In this document: piece by piece, positions 17,201 to 24,702 of the stretch
Layout of the letters: each line of letters begins with the position of its first letter
How positions within the stretch are numbered: position 1 is the first letter of the stretch
NCBI GenBank assembly: GCA_910589045.1
Contig: CAJUSH010000017.1
Span: forward strand, 1-56,754
Direction of reading: 5' to 3'
DNA from: an uncultured Eubacterium sp.
Lineage (GTDB): Bacteria > Bacillota_A > Clostridia > Lachnospirales > Lachnospiraceae
Length of the DNA: 56,754 bases
Notes under the pieces: model-generated
The model's input: the letters and a program-made list of their open reading frames with translations, nothing else
Told to the model about the DNA's origin: nothing
The model's database searches: none
Made by a program: the position numbers and the translations under genes

Positions 17201-18027
17201 CAGCGCACCTCCCGTTCCACAAACACATCCTCCAGGGTCGTCTCCCGCAGGGCGCACGGTCTCTCCTGTGCGGACAAATACGCGATGGCCTGCTCCTTTT
17301 CCGCAAAAAAACTGCTCTGCATCCCCTCCGGTGTCTGGACGTCAACCGCATACGCCCCCAGCGCCTCGATGAGATGCTGCGGCGCATCCACCGCCTGCAG
17401 CCTGCCCTGCTTTAAAAATGCCACGCGTCCGCACAGGGACTGTGCCTCCTCCATGTAGTGCGTTGTGAGAAGAATCGTTAAATTCTGCTCGTTGAGATGC
17501 CGCAGCAGATTCCACATCTGCCGTCTCGCCAGCGCGTCCATGCCCGCCGTCGGCTCGTCGAGCAGCAGAATTTCCGGTTCGGTAAGAAGCGCCCGGGCTA
17601 CCATGAGCTTTCGCTTCATGCCTCCCGAGAGTTTTCTGGCCGTGCGTCTGCGGTAATTGATAAGCCCGCAGAACTCCAAAAGCTCCTCGCTTTTTTCCCG
17701 GATTCTTTTCACCGGCATGTAATAGAGCCTGCCCTGATACTCCATAATCTCATCCATCGTCATATCCTGCCGCATGGAGTATTCCTGGGTGACCACGGAA
17801 AACCTGCGCTTTAGCTCCGGCGTTTTTCTCGTCAGGCATTTGCCGTCCACACGGATTTCGCCCTCCGTCGGCAAAAGCAGGGTAGAAAGCATCCCGATGG
17901 TCGTCGTCTTACCCGCGCCGTTAGCGCCAAGAAGGCCGAAAAACTCCCCCGTCCCAATCGTGAGGTTCAGGTGATCTACCGCAGTAAAATTGTCAAATTT
18001 CTTTGTCAGATTTCTCAGCTCAATCAT
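17200..18027 (-). CDS. ABC-2 transporter ATP-binding protein
   Basis: A DrrA/CcmA-like ATPase of about 275 residues beginning MIELRNLTKKFDNFTAVDHL. Walker A is LLGANGAGKTTTIGML (about 38-53), the signature is RKLSGGMKRKLMVARAL, Walker B is EILLLDEPTAGMDA and the switch His is in LLTTHYMEEAQSLC. I use the ATG at 18027, the point where family members start; a second ATG at 18051 lies deeper in cbiL. It overlaps the end of cbiL by eight bases and the permease start by one. Confidence 0.9.
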   Translation of the reverse strand: MIELRNLTKKFDNFTAVDHLNLTIGTGEFFGLLGANGAGKTTTIGMLSTLLLPTEGEIRVDGKCLTRKTPELKRRFSVVTQEYSMRQDMTMDEIMEYQGRLYYMPVKRIREKSEELLEFCGLINYRRRTARKLSGGMKRKLMVARALLTEPEILLLDEPTAGMDALARRQMWNLLRHLNEQNLTILLTTHYMEEAQSLCGRVAFLKQGRLQAVDAPQHLIEALGAYAVDVQTPEGMQSSFFAEKEQAIAYLSAQERPCALRETTLEDVFVEREVR

Positions 18028-18721
18028 CGTCTTCCCGCCGTTTTCCGACAATAATCAGGGAGTAATAGCCCGCATCGTCGGGAATCTCCTCCAGGCTGCG
18101 GTAAATGCGCTCCTGCTCCATCCCGCAGTTTTCCACCATCGCCACCTCGCGCCTGCTTTTGCGCAAAAGCTCCTTCACCTGCCCCAGCTTCGAACCGGAC
18201 TTCATCAGGATATAATTGCCCGGCTCCTCCAGCCTTATATCCGGCCTGTGTGCCGCCGGAATGATGTGCAGCGGCTCGTTCCACTTTGCAAGCGACATGT
18301 TCAGCCGCGCCGCCGCCGCACAGAATGAGGTAATGCCCGCCACCGTCTCCGTCTCGCAGCCGTCCCTCTCCACCAGATCCCGGATATAGGAAAAGGTCGA
18401 GTAAACCGTCGGGTCCCCCAGCGTCAAAAATGCCACGCTCTCTCCCCTCACAAGATACGCCTCAATCTGCTTTGCGCCCTCTTCATGATAACGCTGCTGC
18501 TCTCTCTTGTCCATAACCATCGGCATCGGAACGGGCAGAAGCTTTTTTTCCCTCAGCCCCGGCACCGCCTGCACCGCAATCCGGTATGCGGCTGTCTTTT
18601 CCACATCGGCTCCCGGCACGGCACAGACAGCGCTTTCCTCTATGATCCGCACCGCCTTTAAGGTCAGAAGCTCGGGGTCCCCCGGGCCTACGCCGATTCC
18701 ATATAAAATTCCTTTCACCAC
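18020..18721 (-). CDS. cbiL: Precorrin-2 / cobalt-precorrin-2 C20-methyltransferase
   Basis: First committed C20 methylation of the corrin ring. The 233-residue SAM-dependent enzyme begins GILYGIGVGPGDPELLTLKAVRIIEES and has LTLGDPTVYSTFSYI and VETVAGITSFCAAAARLN, the family signatures. The start is one of two adjacent GTG codons (18721 or 18718), with a modest GGGAG upstream. It is the promoter-proximal gene of the 17.6-kb operon and only 112 bp separate it from the divergent gene at 18834, so the operon promoter must lie in that gap. No cobalamin riboswitch fits in this spacer. Confidence 0.94.
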   Translation of the reverse strand: MVKGILYGIGVGPGDPELLTLKAVRIIEESAVCAVPGADVEKTAAYRIAVQAVPGLREKKLLPVPMPMVMDKREQQRYHEEGAKQIEAYLVRGESVAFLTLGDPTVYSTFSYIRDLVERDGCETETVAGITSFCAAAARLNMSLAKWNEPLHIIPAAHRPDIRLEEPGNYILMKSGSKLGQVKELLRKSRREVAMVENCGMEQERIYRSLEEIPDDAGYYSLIIVGKRREDDD

Positions 18722-18753
18722 GTTTTCTCCCTTTTGCTGTTTTATGTATTCGC

Positions 18754-18782
18754 TTTACAAGTGCATAAGGCTATGCTATAGT
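18754..18782 (+). promoter_or_regulatory. Sigma-A-type promoter for the membrane-anchored NEAT-like gene
   Basis: TTTACA at 18754-18759 and TATAGT at 18777-18782 are separated by 17 bases. The gene start is at 18834 with GGAGG before it, leaving about 45 bases of leader. The spacing and both hexamers are close to consensus. Confidence 0.65.
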
Positions 18783-18833
18783 AACCTCAAAACTGTTTCA
18801 ACCACAGCCCCGCAGAAACGGAGGATTTCACTT

Positions 18834-19394
18834 ATGAAGCACTTAAAAAAGCTCTTCCTGTCTTTCCTGCCCGCCGCTTTGCTGGCGGGGGCATTTATCA
18901 TAGCATCCCCCATATACCCCGCCCTGGCATCGGAGCCTGATTCCACAGTCCGCTCCCTTCCCGACGGGGAATATTCCGTACAGGTCACCCTCACCGGCGG
19001 AAGCGGAAAGGCAGGCGTCGTCTCTCCCACGCTGCTCACCGTCTCGGATGCCGGCGTGTTTGCCCGTATCCAGTGGAGCAGCGCAAACTACGACTATATG
19101 ATTGTGGACGGCGTGCGCTATGACAACACCGCAGAGGAGGGCGCGTACTCCGTCTTTCTCATCCCGGTCACCGTCATGGACACACCCATGCCCGTAATCG
19201 CAGACACCACCGCCATGGGCGCACCCCACGAAATCCAATACACCCTGACCTTCGACTACGCCTCCATCGGCGCGAAAAGCCAGCTTCCCCAGGAGGCCGC
19301 AAAGCGGGTTGCCGCGATGGCAGCCGCCATCATCGTTGTCGGCGGCTTTTTGAACCACTTCGCAAACAAGCGCAGAAACCGCGCGATGGGATAG
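18834..19394 (+). CDS. Exported, membrane-anchored protein with one NEAT-like domain
   Basis: A 186-residue protein with an N-terminal signal (MKHLKKLFLSFLPAALLAG), a single domain at about 42-140, and a C-terminal membrane helix followed by KRRNR, so the domain should face outward. The domain reads DGEYSVQVTLTGGSGKAG ... SPTLLTVSDAG ... SSANYDYMIVDGVRY ... IPVTVMDTPMPV ... TTAMGAPHEIQYTL. It is clearly homologous to the second domain of the lipoprotein at 20298-21260. The DG-Y-V...V-D-G layout recalls NEAT/iron-transport-associated beta-sandwich domains, but I cannot assign it firmly. It is divergent from cbiL and next to a riboswitch-controlled CbiK locus, suggesting a role in tetrapyrrole or metal handling outside the cell. 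Confidence 0.7.
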   Translation: MKHLKKLFLSFLPAALLAGAFIIASPIYPALASEPDSTVRSLPDGEYSVQVTLTGGSGKAGVVSPTLLTVSDAGVFARIQWSSANYDYMIVDGVRYDNTAEEGAYSVFLIPVTVMDTPMPVIADTTAMGAPHEIQYTLTFDYASIGAKSQLPQEAAKRVAAMAAAIIVVGGFLNHFANKRRNRAMG

Positions 19395-19410
19395 CACAGC
19401 GCATCCTCAA

Positions 19411-19448
19411 AAAGGGCAGACCGCATCCCGCGGCCCGCCCTTCTTTTT
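19411..19448 (+). terminator. Probable intrinsic terminator after the NEAT-like gene
   Basis: AAGGGC near 19419 pairs with GCCCTT near 19438-19443, enclosing a GC-rich imperfect stem, followed by TTTTT. It lies between convergent genes ending at 19394 and 19473. Confidence 0.5.
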
Positions 19449-19472
19449 ATGCATATGCATAACTCTGCCGTC

Positions 19473-20120
19473 TCAGCCGGCTTTTCTTTTCAGAACCGCT
19501 TCCTTGGCCACCTCGGCACAGGTAGCTGCATCGGGCGTGAAATAGTCCGCTCCGATCTGTGCCGCAAAGCTCTCATTGACCGGTGCGCCGCCTACCATAA
19601 CGATATACTTCTCGCGCAGTCCCCGCTCCTTCAGCTGCTCGATAATCTCCTGCATATTGGGCATCGTGGTCGTGAGCAGCGCTGACATGCAGATCACATC
19701 CGCCCCGATTTCCTCTGCCTTCTCAATAAAAGCATCCGCCTCCACGTCCGTTCCAAGGTCAAAGACCTCCAGCCCGGCTCCCTTTAGCATCATCGTTACC
19801 AGATTCTTGCCGATGTCATGGAGATCACCCTTCACGGTTCCAATCACAGCCTTGCCCACCGGCTCGTTTCCGATTTCCGCCAGAATCGGCTCCAAAATCG
19901 TAATGCCCGCGTTCATCGCCCTGGCCGCAACTAAAACCTCCGGCACAAACACCTCGTTATTTTTGAACTTCTCGCCCACAACCATCATGCCAGCCAGAAG
20001 TCCGTTGTTCAAAATGTCCTTCGCGCCCACACCCTCGTCCAGAGCCTGCTGAACCAGCGCCTTCACCTGCTTTGCCCGTCCCTTCTGCAAAAATTCAGAA
20101 ATCTCTTCAATCACTGCCAT
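19473..20120 (-). CDS. Corrinoid protein of the methyltransferase (MtbC/MtmC) type
   Basis: A 215-residue protein with a helical cap domain (about 1-85) and a Rossmann B12-binding domain containing GTVKGDLHDIGKNLV (about 114-128). Its DxHxxG motif supplies the lower axial His to cobalt; SALLTTTMPNMQ and MVGGAPVNESFA follow. Such proteins shuttle a methyl group between a substrate-specific methyltransferase and an acceptor enzyme. The start is behind AAGGAGG. The nearest candidate partners are the RACo-like reactivase (11256-12827) and two MtaA-like enzymes (24703-25716, 26950-27993). No substrate-specific MtaB/MtbB/MttB-type methyltransferase is visible here, so the donor enzyme is unknown. 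Confidence 0.92.
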   Translation of the reverse strand: MAVIEEISEFLQKGRAKQVKALVQQALDEGVGAKDILNNGLLAGMMVVGEKFKNNEVFVPEVLVAARAMNAGITILEPILAEIGNEPVGKAVIGTVKGDLHDIGKNLVTMMLKGAGLEVFDLGTDVEADAFIEKAEEIGADVICMSALLTTTMPNMQEIIEQLKERGLREKYIVMVGGAPVNESFAAQIGADYFTPDAATCAEVAKEAVLKRKAG

Positions 20121-20297
20121 CGTCCCATCCTCCTTGTATCTTTCGGTTTCATTGGATTTGATGTAAAAAATTATATCGAATCCCCCATTCCCATGCGTTG
20201 CATTTTTTTCGGTTTTCTTGTAATAATTTTAGTGTTCTAAAAAACGCATAAAGCATATGGATAAACCTGAAAAAGAAGGACGCGGCAGCGTTTCTTT

Positions 20298-21260
20298 CTA
20301 CTCTGCGGGCACTGCGCTTGCGGCATCAAGCACCAGCGTATATGCAATCTCGTGAGGCACGCTCATGGCGACGGTATTCGCCGTCACCGCAATCTCGGTG
20401 TCAAACGCCGCAACGGGAATTTCAAACACGGAATTGCCCCCGTCGTTCACCGGCTCGTAGGTGACACCGTCCACAATCATGTAATCATAATAGGGACTGC
20501 TCCACGCAACCATCACCACGATTCCCTCATCGGAAACCGTAACAAGTGCGGGGGATTCGATATCCGCGCGCCCGCTTCCCCCTGCAAGCGCCACCTCCAC
20601 GCGGTAAGTACCGGGCGCAATACCAGACGCCTCCGCATCCGATGCGTGCGCCTGCCCGTCCCCGGATGCCCCTTCGTTCTCCAGGGGTCTGGGGTCCGTA
20701 ACACAGACGGTGTGGTCATACCACTTGCCCTTGGTGCCAATGAGGGCGAGGGCAAATTCGACACCTACCGCAGGCACCGGAACATCAAAGGCGTAAACGG
20801 TCTCCGTGTAGCCGTCGGTGTAGGTCACGGACTCCTCCACCGGCTGCAGCCACGCGGACGCATCCGCAGCCTGCGCCTCCGCGGCACTTCCCGGGAAGAG
20901 ATTGACGATGCTCTTTGAAACCAGCGGAACATGCACCGTCATCGCGCCCTCCTCCACGGTCAGCCTCGCGCGCCCCTCGCAGGACTCGTTCAGGTGAAAC
21001 ATGCTGCTGTCCGTATCAAAGGTAACCGTATAGACACCGTCTGCAAGCGTCACGGCCGGGGTATCCGGCGTTTGGGTCTCCTGCCTTTCCGGTGTCTCGT
21101 CCGTTTCCGCCGCCTGCCGTTCTTTTTCATTGTCTGCCTGCTGCCGGTCCGCCGCATCATCTGCCTGGCTCACCGGCACGTCCCGGGCACCGCAGCCCGC
21201 AAGAAATGCTGCCGCCAGCACAGCTGCCGCGGCTTTTTTCATCCCTGCAAAAATCTTCAT
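20298..21260 (-). CDS. Lipoprotein with two NEAT-like domains
   Basis: A 320-residue lipoprotein: MKIFAGMKKAAAAVLAAAFLAGC puts the lipid at Cys23, then an acidic, Gln-rich linker to about residue 70. Domain 1 (about 72-195) begins LADGVYTVTFDTDSSMF and ends GTKGKWYDHTVCVTD. Domain 2 (about 215-315) begins GIAPGTYRVEVALAGGSG and shares SSPYYDYMIVDGV and PHEIAYTL with the protein at 18834. Both domains look like all-beta ligand-binding modules; heme, a corrin precursor or a metal are candidate ligands by context only. The start at 21260 is chosen for the signal peptide. The gene follows the CbiK lipoprotein gene by 73 bp, probably in the same riboswitch-controlled transcript. Confidence 0.75.
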   Translation of the reverse strand: MKIFAGMKKAAAAVLAAAFLAGCGARDVPVSQADDAADRQQADNEKERQAAETDETPERQETQTPDTPAVTLADGVYTVTFDTDSSMFHLNESCEGRARLTVEEGAMTVHVPLVSKSIVNLFPGSAAEAQAADASAWLQPVEESVTYTDGYTETVYAFDVPVPAVGVEFALALIGTKGKWYDHTVCVTDPRPLENEGASGDGQAHASDAEASGIAPGTYRVEVALAGGSGRADIESPALVTVSDEGIVVMVAWSSPYYDYMIVDGVTYEPVNDGGNSVFEIPVAAFDTEIAVTANTVAMSVPHEIAYTLVLDAASAVPAE

Positions 21261-21333
21261 CTCATCGTCTCTCCCTTTTGACCGGAAGCCGCCCGGCTGC
21301 CCTTTTACGTCACCCATGCGGCCAGACCCGGCA

Positions 21334-22620
21334 TTAGTCTCCCTGGAGTGCCTCCATGGCTGCCTTCGTGTGCGCCACGTAGAGCTGCTGCACCGCATCG
21401 ACCCTGCCTAGGCCTGCAATCTGGCTGTCAACCTGCGCAAAGGCACCGGAGGCGATGATCATGCTCATCCAGGAATCCTCGTCACCGCCTGCCATGTCAT
21501 GATTCGCGTGATCTCCCGCGACCACCATCAGCGGGCGCAGAATGATTTTCTGATAGCCTGCCTCCTTTAAGGCATCGATCACGGACGCACAGGCCGTCTC
21601 CCCGGGCTCGCCCTCAACCGTCCCGATAAACACGTTCTTATAGCCCAGCGCTTCCATCTGCGACTGCATCTGGCTGTAGCTCACCTTTGCCACATGGGCG
21701 GTACCGTGGCCGATAAACACAAATGCCGCCCCGTCTGCCTCCGCGGCCTTAAGACTCTCGTAGCCTGCTTCCTTCAGCGCCTCAGCCGTGACATCCTCTG
21801 CCACGCGCTCCTTGTCCTCATTGATCACGGTGGCATCCGCCCCCACCTCGCCAAGCAGCGGCTCTGCGACTGCGACGGACGTAAACTGATCCTGATAGCG
21901 CTCCAGTGCCTCCATCATCTCGTCATACTCCGCGCCATGCATGAGATGCGTCGGCTGGATCACCAGGTTTTTCACGCCGTTTGCCACCGCGCGCTCGAGC
22001 GCCTGCTCCATGTTGTCTATTTTTATGCCGTCCCGTGCCTGGATATGGTTGATGATAATCTGCGCGGTAAATGCCCTGCGGACAGACCAGTCCGGATACG
22101 CCTCCTGCAGCGCATCCTCGACGCCCTTGATATCCGCCACACGGCTGTCGTTGTAGGATGTGCCGAAGCTCACCACAAGCAGCTCGTTCTCCCCGATCTC
22201 ATCGGCGTTTCGCGCATCATCCTTCGACGCATCTCCGGTGTCAAGCCCAAAGTAGTCCGGGCTTGCCGACTCGCCCTCCACAAGCTCCTTCTGCGCGTCG
22301 GTGAGCGCATCCCACGCCGCCTTTGCCGCCGCGCACTGAGCATCCGTCTCGTCGGTGCGCTTCTGCACATAAATCGCATCGATGAGCGCCGCCACCTCGT
22401 CGGCCAGCTCCTGATCGCTTTTTTCCCCGCCGGCATCCTCTGACGGTTCCTGTGGCACATCCTGCGGCTTTTCCTGTTCAGCCTGCGTCTCGTCTGTCAC
22501 CGCGTCCCCATCCTGCGCTTTCCCCTGCGCGGGCACATCCTCCTTCATGCTGCCGCAGCCGCCTGCCGCAGCCGCCGCGATGGCCAGCGCCAGAAGCATT
22601 GCCATTGTTTTTTGTTTCAT
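21334..22620 (-). CDS. cbiK: CbiK-type sirohydrochlorin cobaltochelatase, exported lipoprotein form
   Basis: A 428-residue protein with a lipoprotein signal (acceptor Cys22 in AAAAAGGC), an acidic linker, a small helical segment with LTDAQKELV typical of surface proteins (about 70-120), and a complete CbiK domain from about 143. The chelatase residues are present: His305 in FIGHGTAH, Glu336 in GTVEGEP and His371 in VAGDHANHD, matching the metal-site His/Glu/His of known CbiK. Cytosolic CbiK is about 260 residues, so the first 140 are extra. Cell-surface location would put the chelatase outside the cytoplasm, as in the periplasmic CbiK of Desulfovibrio. Its position after a cobalamin riboswitch ties it to B12 status. 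Confidence 0.9.
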   Translation of the reverse strand: MKQKTMAMLLALAIAAAAAGGCGSMKEDVPAQGKAQDGDAVTDETQAEQEKPQDVPQEPSEDAGGEKSDQELADEVAALIDAIYVQKRTDETDAQCAAAKAAWDALTDAQKELVEGESASPDYFGLDTGDASKDDARNADEIGENELLVVSFGTSYNDSRVADIKGVEDALQEAYPDWSVRRAFTAQIIINHIQARDGIKIDNMEQALERAVANGVKNLVIQPTHLMHGAEYDEMMEALERYQDQFTSVAVAEPLLGEVGADATVINEDKERVAEDVTAEALKEAGYESLKAAEADGAAFVFIGHGTAHVAKVSYSQMQSQMEALGYKNVFIGTVEGEPGETACASVIDALKEAGYQKIILRPLMVVAGDHANHDMAGGDEDSWMSMIIASGAFAQVDSQIAGLGRVDAVQQLYVAHTKAAMEALQGD

Positions 22621-22696
22621 CCTCTTTTCCTCTTCTTATAGATGTATTTCCGAAAGAAATCAGCCATCCCACACGCTTTTTATCGTTTGTATACGC

Positions 22697-22722
22697 AAAA
22701 AAAGAGCAGCTTGCGCTCCCCT
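22697..22722 (-). terminator. Riboswitch expression platform: terminator hairpin
   Basis: On the minus strand a GGAGC/GCTC hairpin is followed by seven T residues (plus-strand A7 at 22697-22703). It lies between the B12 riboswitch and the cbiK start, where a B12-dependent attenuator is expected. The stem is short, so this is tentative. Confidence 0.45.
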
Positions 22723-22789
22723 CACGTTTATACATCTTCTTTTCCGCTGCTTTGATACAGCAAAAGAAAAGAACGATGCACCGCTGTGA

Positions 22790-22985
22790 GAATATAGGCT
22801 CTGTGGACCGCAGACCTAAGATTCCACGCCCGGGCAGTTCTCCTGACTTCGTTCAACATGGCCTTCCCTTCCCGGTTTCCCAGTGGCTTGAAGGTCACTC
22901 CCGTACACAGTGACGGCATCGTTCCGGATTCCCACCGGATTCTCTTTTAAGCATCATGATAATGATGCAACCCTGACGTTACAAC
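22790..22985 (-). promoter_or_regulatory. Cobalamin (AdoCbl) riboswitch
   Basis: Read on the minus strand the region carries the B12-element landmarks in order: a GAATCCGGTG...AATCCGGA stem, GTCACTGT, GGGAGTGAC, the B12-box GCCACTGGG (plus-strand CAGTGGC at 22881-22887), GGGAAGGG, and GTCAGGAGAACTGCC near the 3' end. Cobalamin binding normally shuts down the downstream gene. It controls the exported cbiK and probably the lipoprotein gene after it. The exact ends were set by eye. Confidence 0.9.
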
Positions 22986-23016
22986 CTCTGCATCTATTCA
23001 ATTTCAGATATGACAG

Positions 23017-23045
23017 ATTCTAACACATCTTCTCTGCAATGTCCA
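23017..23045 (-). promoter_or_regulatory. Promoter of the riboswitch-cbiK transcript
   Basis: On the minus strand TGGACA (23045-23040) and TAGAAT (23022-23017) are separated by 17 bases, each one base from consensus. Transcription would begin about 25 bases before the riboswitch. Confidence 0.7.
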
Positions 23046-23123
23046 CAAAAAAAGTGCCGGCGCACATACCCCGACACATTCTCCGATGCCCGGCGCTCTG
23101 CTTACTGGTGTATTTTTCACCTG

Positions 23124-23135
23124 TGAAACGTTTCA
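23124..23135. promoter_or_regulatory. 12-bp perfect palindrome, LacI/cre-like operator candidate
   Basis: TGAAACGTTTCA is a perfect palindrome centred on CG, the style of LacI-family and shortened CcpA (cre) operators. It lies between the divergent promoters of cbiK (23017-23045) and the PocR-AraC gene (23204-23232). The binding protein is not known. Confidence 0.4.
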
Positions 23136-23203
23136 ATTTTTGCATTTTTTATTGTAAAAATTCATGAAAAAAACAGATTTTTGACGGTTTCCGAAAAAAT
23201 ATT

Positions 23204-23232
23204 TTGCAATTTTATTGGATTTATTGTAAAAT
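23204..23232 (+). promoter_or_regulatory. Promoter of the PocR-AraC regulator gene
   Basis: TTGCAA (23204-23209) and TAAAAT (23227-23232) have a 17-base spacer. The surrounding DNA is AT-rich. The gene starts at 23335, leaving a leader of about 95 bases with no clear structure. Confidence 0.6.
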
Positions 23233-23334
23233 TTTCAGGTAACAAGACCACACGGTCGCTGCATACCCATCGGGACGCAATTGCCTGGGCGGCTGCCTGA
23301 AGGGACAAAAAAAGAAACAAAAAGGAGCGGTGCC

Positions 23335-24588
23335 ATGAGTGCGTACATCTATCAGATCGTTGAGAAATCGGTGCTGGATGAAATTCTGCAGGCATTTCAC
23401 GCCTGCGTGGGCCTCACCATTCAGGTGCTCGACGAAAACGGCAATCCCCTCCAGGGCTGCGGTGAAAAATCCTCCTACTGCCAGTGCTTTCAAAAGCATC
23501 TGCACCCCGGAGATACCTGCCCGGAGGTACACAAAAAGGCCGCCAGTCACGCTCTGACCATTGGAGAATCCTACATTTTTAACTGCCACTCAAATTTGAG
23601 CCACATCGTCTTTCCGCTCGTGGTCAAGGACTCACTTCTTGGCTCGATTCTGGTCGGCCCGTTTTTGCTCGACGCACCGGATATGATCATGATGGAGGAC
23701 GTTGCCAGGCGCTATCAGATGAGCATCACCGACGTGCTTGAGCTCTACGATGCCAGCGCGTCCGTCCCGGTCATCGCGCCCACCGCCGCCACCCAGATCA
23801 GCCGTCTGCTCTACCACCTCTCCTCCAACTTTATCTCGGACGGCCGCCAGCGGCTTCTGCTCAATCAGGGCAAGCTGCGCCAGCAGTCCCGCATCAACGA
23901 ATCCATCCAGCATTACAAGGCGGTTGACGGCATCAAAACCATCCACTACCCGATTGAGAAGGAGCGTATGCTCATACAAAAGGTGCGCACCGGAAACCTT
24001 GTGGAGGCCCGGGGCATTTTAAACGATCTTTTGGGCTACGTGCTCTTTTCCGGCGGCAGCATCCTCTCACACGCAAAGACCCGCTCCATGGAGCTGTGCT
24101 CCCTGCTCTCCCGCACCGCGATTGAGGGCGGCGCAGGAGAAGCCCAGATTCTCGCACTGAGCGACAGATTTTTGCAGAACATCAACGAAATAGAAACCCT
24201 TGACGATCTCTGCTTCCGGCTCCAGGAGCTTGTGGAGGTATTCACGGAGAGCACCTTCCCCGACAGCCGCGACATGAGCAATGATGCCGTGCGCAAGGCA
24301 ATCATTTTTATCGGGCAGAATTTCAGCGCACACCTGACCCTCCAGCACGTCGCACGGCATGTGTATCTGAACCCTTCCTACTTCTCCACGATCTTTAAGC
24401 AGGTGACGGGCCTGAGCTTCAAGGAATACGTCACCAAGGTGCGTCTTGAGGAGGCGAAGCGCCTCCTGGCCGACACGGACGATTCGATTCTCGACATTGC
24501 ACTCGCCTGCGGGTTTGACAGCCAGAGCTATTTTTCAAAGGTGTTCAAAAAATATACCGGCCTCTCCCCGAAGCAGTTTCGCCCATAG
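23335..24588 (+). CDS. PocR-domain AraC-family transcriptional regulator
   Basis: A 417-residue cytosolic regulator. Residues about 5-170 are a PocR ligand-binding domain, with the Cys/His cluster CQCFQKHLHPGDTCPEVH and NCHSNLSHIVFPLVV. The last 100 residues are the AraC double HTH (HLTLQHVARHVYLNPSYFSTIFKQ ... DIALACGFDSQSYFSKVFKKYTG). PocR of Salmonella senses 1,2-propanediol and controls the cob/pdu genes; relatives sense other small carbon compounds. The ATG at 23335 follows AAGGAGCGG. It is divergent from cbiK and convergent with an MtaA-like gene, so a role in the adjacent corrinoid/methyltransferase genes is likely. Confidence 0.92.
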   Translation: MSAYIYQIVEKSVLDEILQAFHACVGLTIQVLDENGNPLQGCGEKSSYCQCFQKHLHPGDTCPEVHKKAASHALTIGESYIFNCHSNLSHIVFPLVVKDSLLGSILVGPFLLDAPDMIMMEDVARRYQMSITDVLELYDASASVPVIAPTAATQISRLLYHLSSNFISDGRQRLLLNQGKLRQQSRINESIQHYKAVDGIKTIHYPIEKERMLIQKVRTGNLVEARGILNDLLGYVLFSGGSILSHAKTRSMELCSLLSRTAIEGGAGEAQILALSDRFLQNINEIETLDDLCFRLQELVEVFTESTFPDSRDMSNDAVRKAIIFIGQNFSAHLTLQHVARHVYLNPSYFSTIFKQVTGLSFKEYVTKVRLEEAKRLLADTDDSILDIALACGFDSQSYFSKVFKKYTGLSPKQFRP

Positions 24589-24637
24589 AGGGTTCTCATG
24601 TCCCCACCGCCCGGCCCTCGTTCCCGCAGCTAAAGAA

Positions 24638-24675
24638 ACCCGGGTACAGCCCGAAAGCTGTACCCGGGTAATTTT
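24638..24675. terminator. Strong intrinsic terminator between convergent genes
   Basis: ACCCGGGTACAGC and GCTGTACCCGGGT form a perfect 13-bp stem with a CCGAAA loop (24638-24669), followed by AATTTT on the plus strand. It should end the PocR-AraC message and, read the other way, may also serve the MtaA-like gene ending at 24703. Confidence 0.8.
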
Positions 24676-24702
24676 CGGTAACAATACCAGCCTCATGTAC
24701 CG

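Noticed and set aside
20165..20180. TATAAT-like box upstream of the corrinoid protein
   Set aside because: The -10 is good but no acceptable -35 is found at 16-18 bases, so no promoter is claimed.
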